Source: Oceanobacillus timonensis
Lineage (GTDB): Bacteria; Bacillota; Bacilli; Bacillales; Amphibacillaceae
NCBI RefSeq assembly: GCF_900166635.1
Contig: NZ_LT800497.1
Location: 1,278,303 to 1,342,302, forward strand
DNA length: 64,000 bases
Reading direction: 5' to 3'
The translations under genes and the position numbers were made by a program. How positions within the stretch are numbered: the first letter of the stretch is position 1; each line of letters begins with the position of its first letter. Of this stretch, positions 63,516 through 64,000 are shown one piece after another. The notes beneath the pieces are model-generated. The model did not search any database and was not told the origin of the DNA. It saw nothing but the letters and a program-made list of their open reading frames with translations.

Positions 63516-64000
63516 ATGGAACAGGAGAAGATAGTGGAAAATACACATATTCAAGATGTGTTAAATAATATGAATAGCGTCATTTTTGGTAAAGAAGAAA
63601 TCGTTAAGCTTAGTTTAGTGGCATTATTAATAGAAGGCCATGTCTTATTAGAAGATGTTCCTGGAGTGGGGAAAACGATGCTGGTCCGTACATTGGCCAA
63701 GTCGGTCAATTGTGATTTTAGCAGAATTCAATTTACACCGGATCTGCTGCCGTCGGACGTGACAGGCGTATCGATTTATAATCCCAAGGAATTAGCATTT
63801 GAGTTTCGGGAAGGCCCTGTGTTTGGAAATATTCTATTAGCGGATGAAATTAACCGGACATCTCCAAAGACTCAATCTGCGCTACTGGAAGCAATGGAAG
63901 AAAAAAGCGTGACAGTGGACGGAGAAACACGACAGCTGAAAAGTCCTTTCTTTGTAATGGCAACGCAAAATCCGATTGAATATGAAGGGACGTATCCGTT
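63516..64000 (+). CDS. MoxR family AAA ATPase (3' end outside window)
   Basis: The first 161 residues of a MoxR ATPase, a chaperone-like enzyme that assembles or activates protein complexes, usually beside DUF58 and transglutaminase genes. Visible motifs: Walker [18 protein letters not shown] near residue 48, [22 protein letters not shown], Walker [25 protein letters not shown] near residue 107, and [20 protein letters not shown] 63516 lies six bases after GGAGG; ATG 63513 is a close alternative. Confidence 0.92.
   Translation, partial: MEQEKIVENTHIQDVLNNMNSVIFGKEEIVKLSLVALLIEGHVLLEDVPGVGKTMLVRTLAKSVNCDFSRIQFTPDLLPSDVTGVSIYNPKELAFEFREGPVFGNILLADEINRTSPKTQSALLEAMEEKSVTVDGETRQLKSPFFVMATQNPIEYEGTYP

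Noticed and set aside
1-64000. CRISPR array, rRNA or tRNA genes
   Set aside because: No regularly spaced direct repeats and no rRNA or tRNA signature other than the tRNA-like part of tmRNA.

Overview
The window is chromosomal DNA from a low-GC, endospore-forming member of the Bacillaceae. Oceanobacillus or Virgibacillus would fit, but the genus is inferred, not proven. The evidence is strong AGGAGG ribosome-binding sites with ATG/GTG/TTG starts, sigma-A promoters, the Bacillus-type secG - carboxylesterase - rnr - smpB - ssrA block, spore genes (CotF-like coat protein, spoVAEb remnant) and a ykoN-ykoP-ykoQ-like block. Nearly all core genes are intact; most accessory genes are broken.

Layout. 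1-11.8 kb: carbohydrate uptake and catabolism. It holds a 5'-cut solute-binding lipoprotein, the remains of a second copy, two LplB/LplC-type permeases and an intact binding lipoprotein. These are followed by two TIM-barrel sugar isomerase/epimerases that bracket four Gfo/Idh/MocA oxidoreductases. 12.8-20.8 kb: GNAT, ptsI without ptsH, a lysophospholipase-like hydrolase, secG, carboxylesterase, RNase R, SmpB and tmRNA. 20.8-29.7 kb: an island at the 3' end of tmRNA. It begins with a broken tyrosine integrase fused to an IS4-type transposase fragment. A graveyard of LXG/HNH/NucA-like polymorphic toxins follows, with two intact immunity genes (SUKH and DUF600/YezG type) and several broken ones. 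It ends in a four-gene TniA/TniB-like transposon (DUF6431 protein, DDE transposase, ExeA-like ATPase, DUF5348-like protein) with repeated end sites.

29.8-33.5 kb: a small ORF, a frameshifted ykoN-like glycosyltransferase, ykoP, ykoQ and a GMC oxidoreductase remnant. 33.9-41.7 kb: two large catalases flank a coat protein and a decayed relic of a spoVA2mob-like operon. 41.9-44.5 kb: a dead CYP152-type P450 split by an IS3 element. 45.1-47.0 kb: an ABC-F ATPase behind a leader of about 435 nt. The leader has a consensus promoter, an ErmD-leader-like peptide (MRIRFLDLNN), a terminator, a second mini-ORF and mutually exclusive hairpins. This is the most coherent candidate for a little-described regulatory system here. 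47.2-53.1 kb: an exported protein, an MFS exporter with a three-codon upstream ORF, an IS66 element inserted in the loop of a shared terminator, and a BCCT transporter. 53.9-64 kb: amidase, AbgT transporter, an XRE regulator divergent from a GltS-like/M20 peptidase operon with two palindromic operators, a broken LysR gene, aldo/keto reductase, an orphan MerR-type promoter and the start of a MoxR ATPase.

No CRISPR array, rRNA or tRNA gene was seen. Family names rest on reading motifs and overall resemblance, not on searches.
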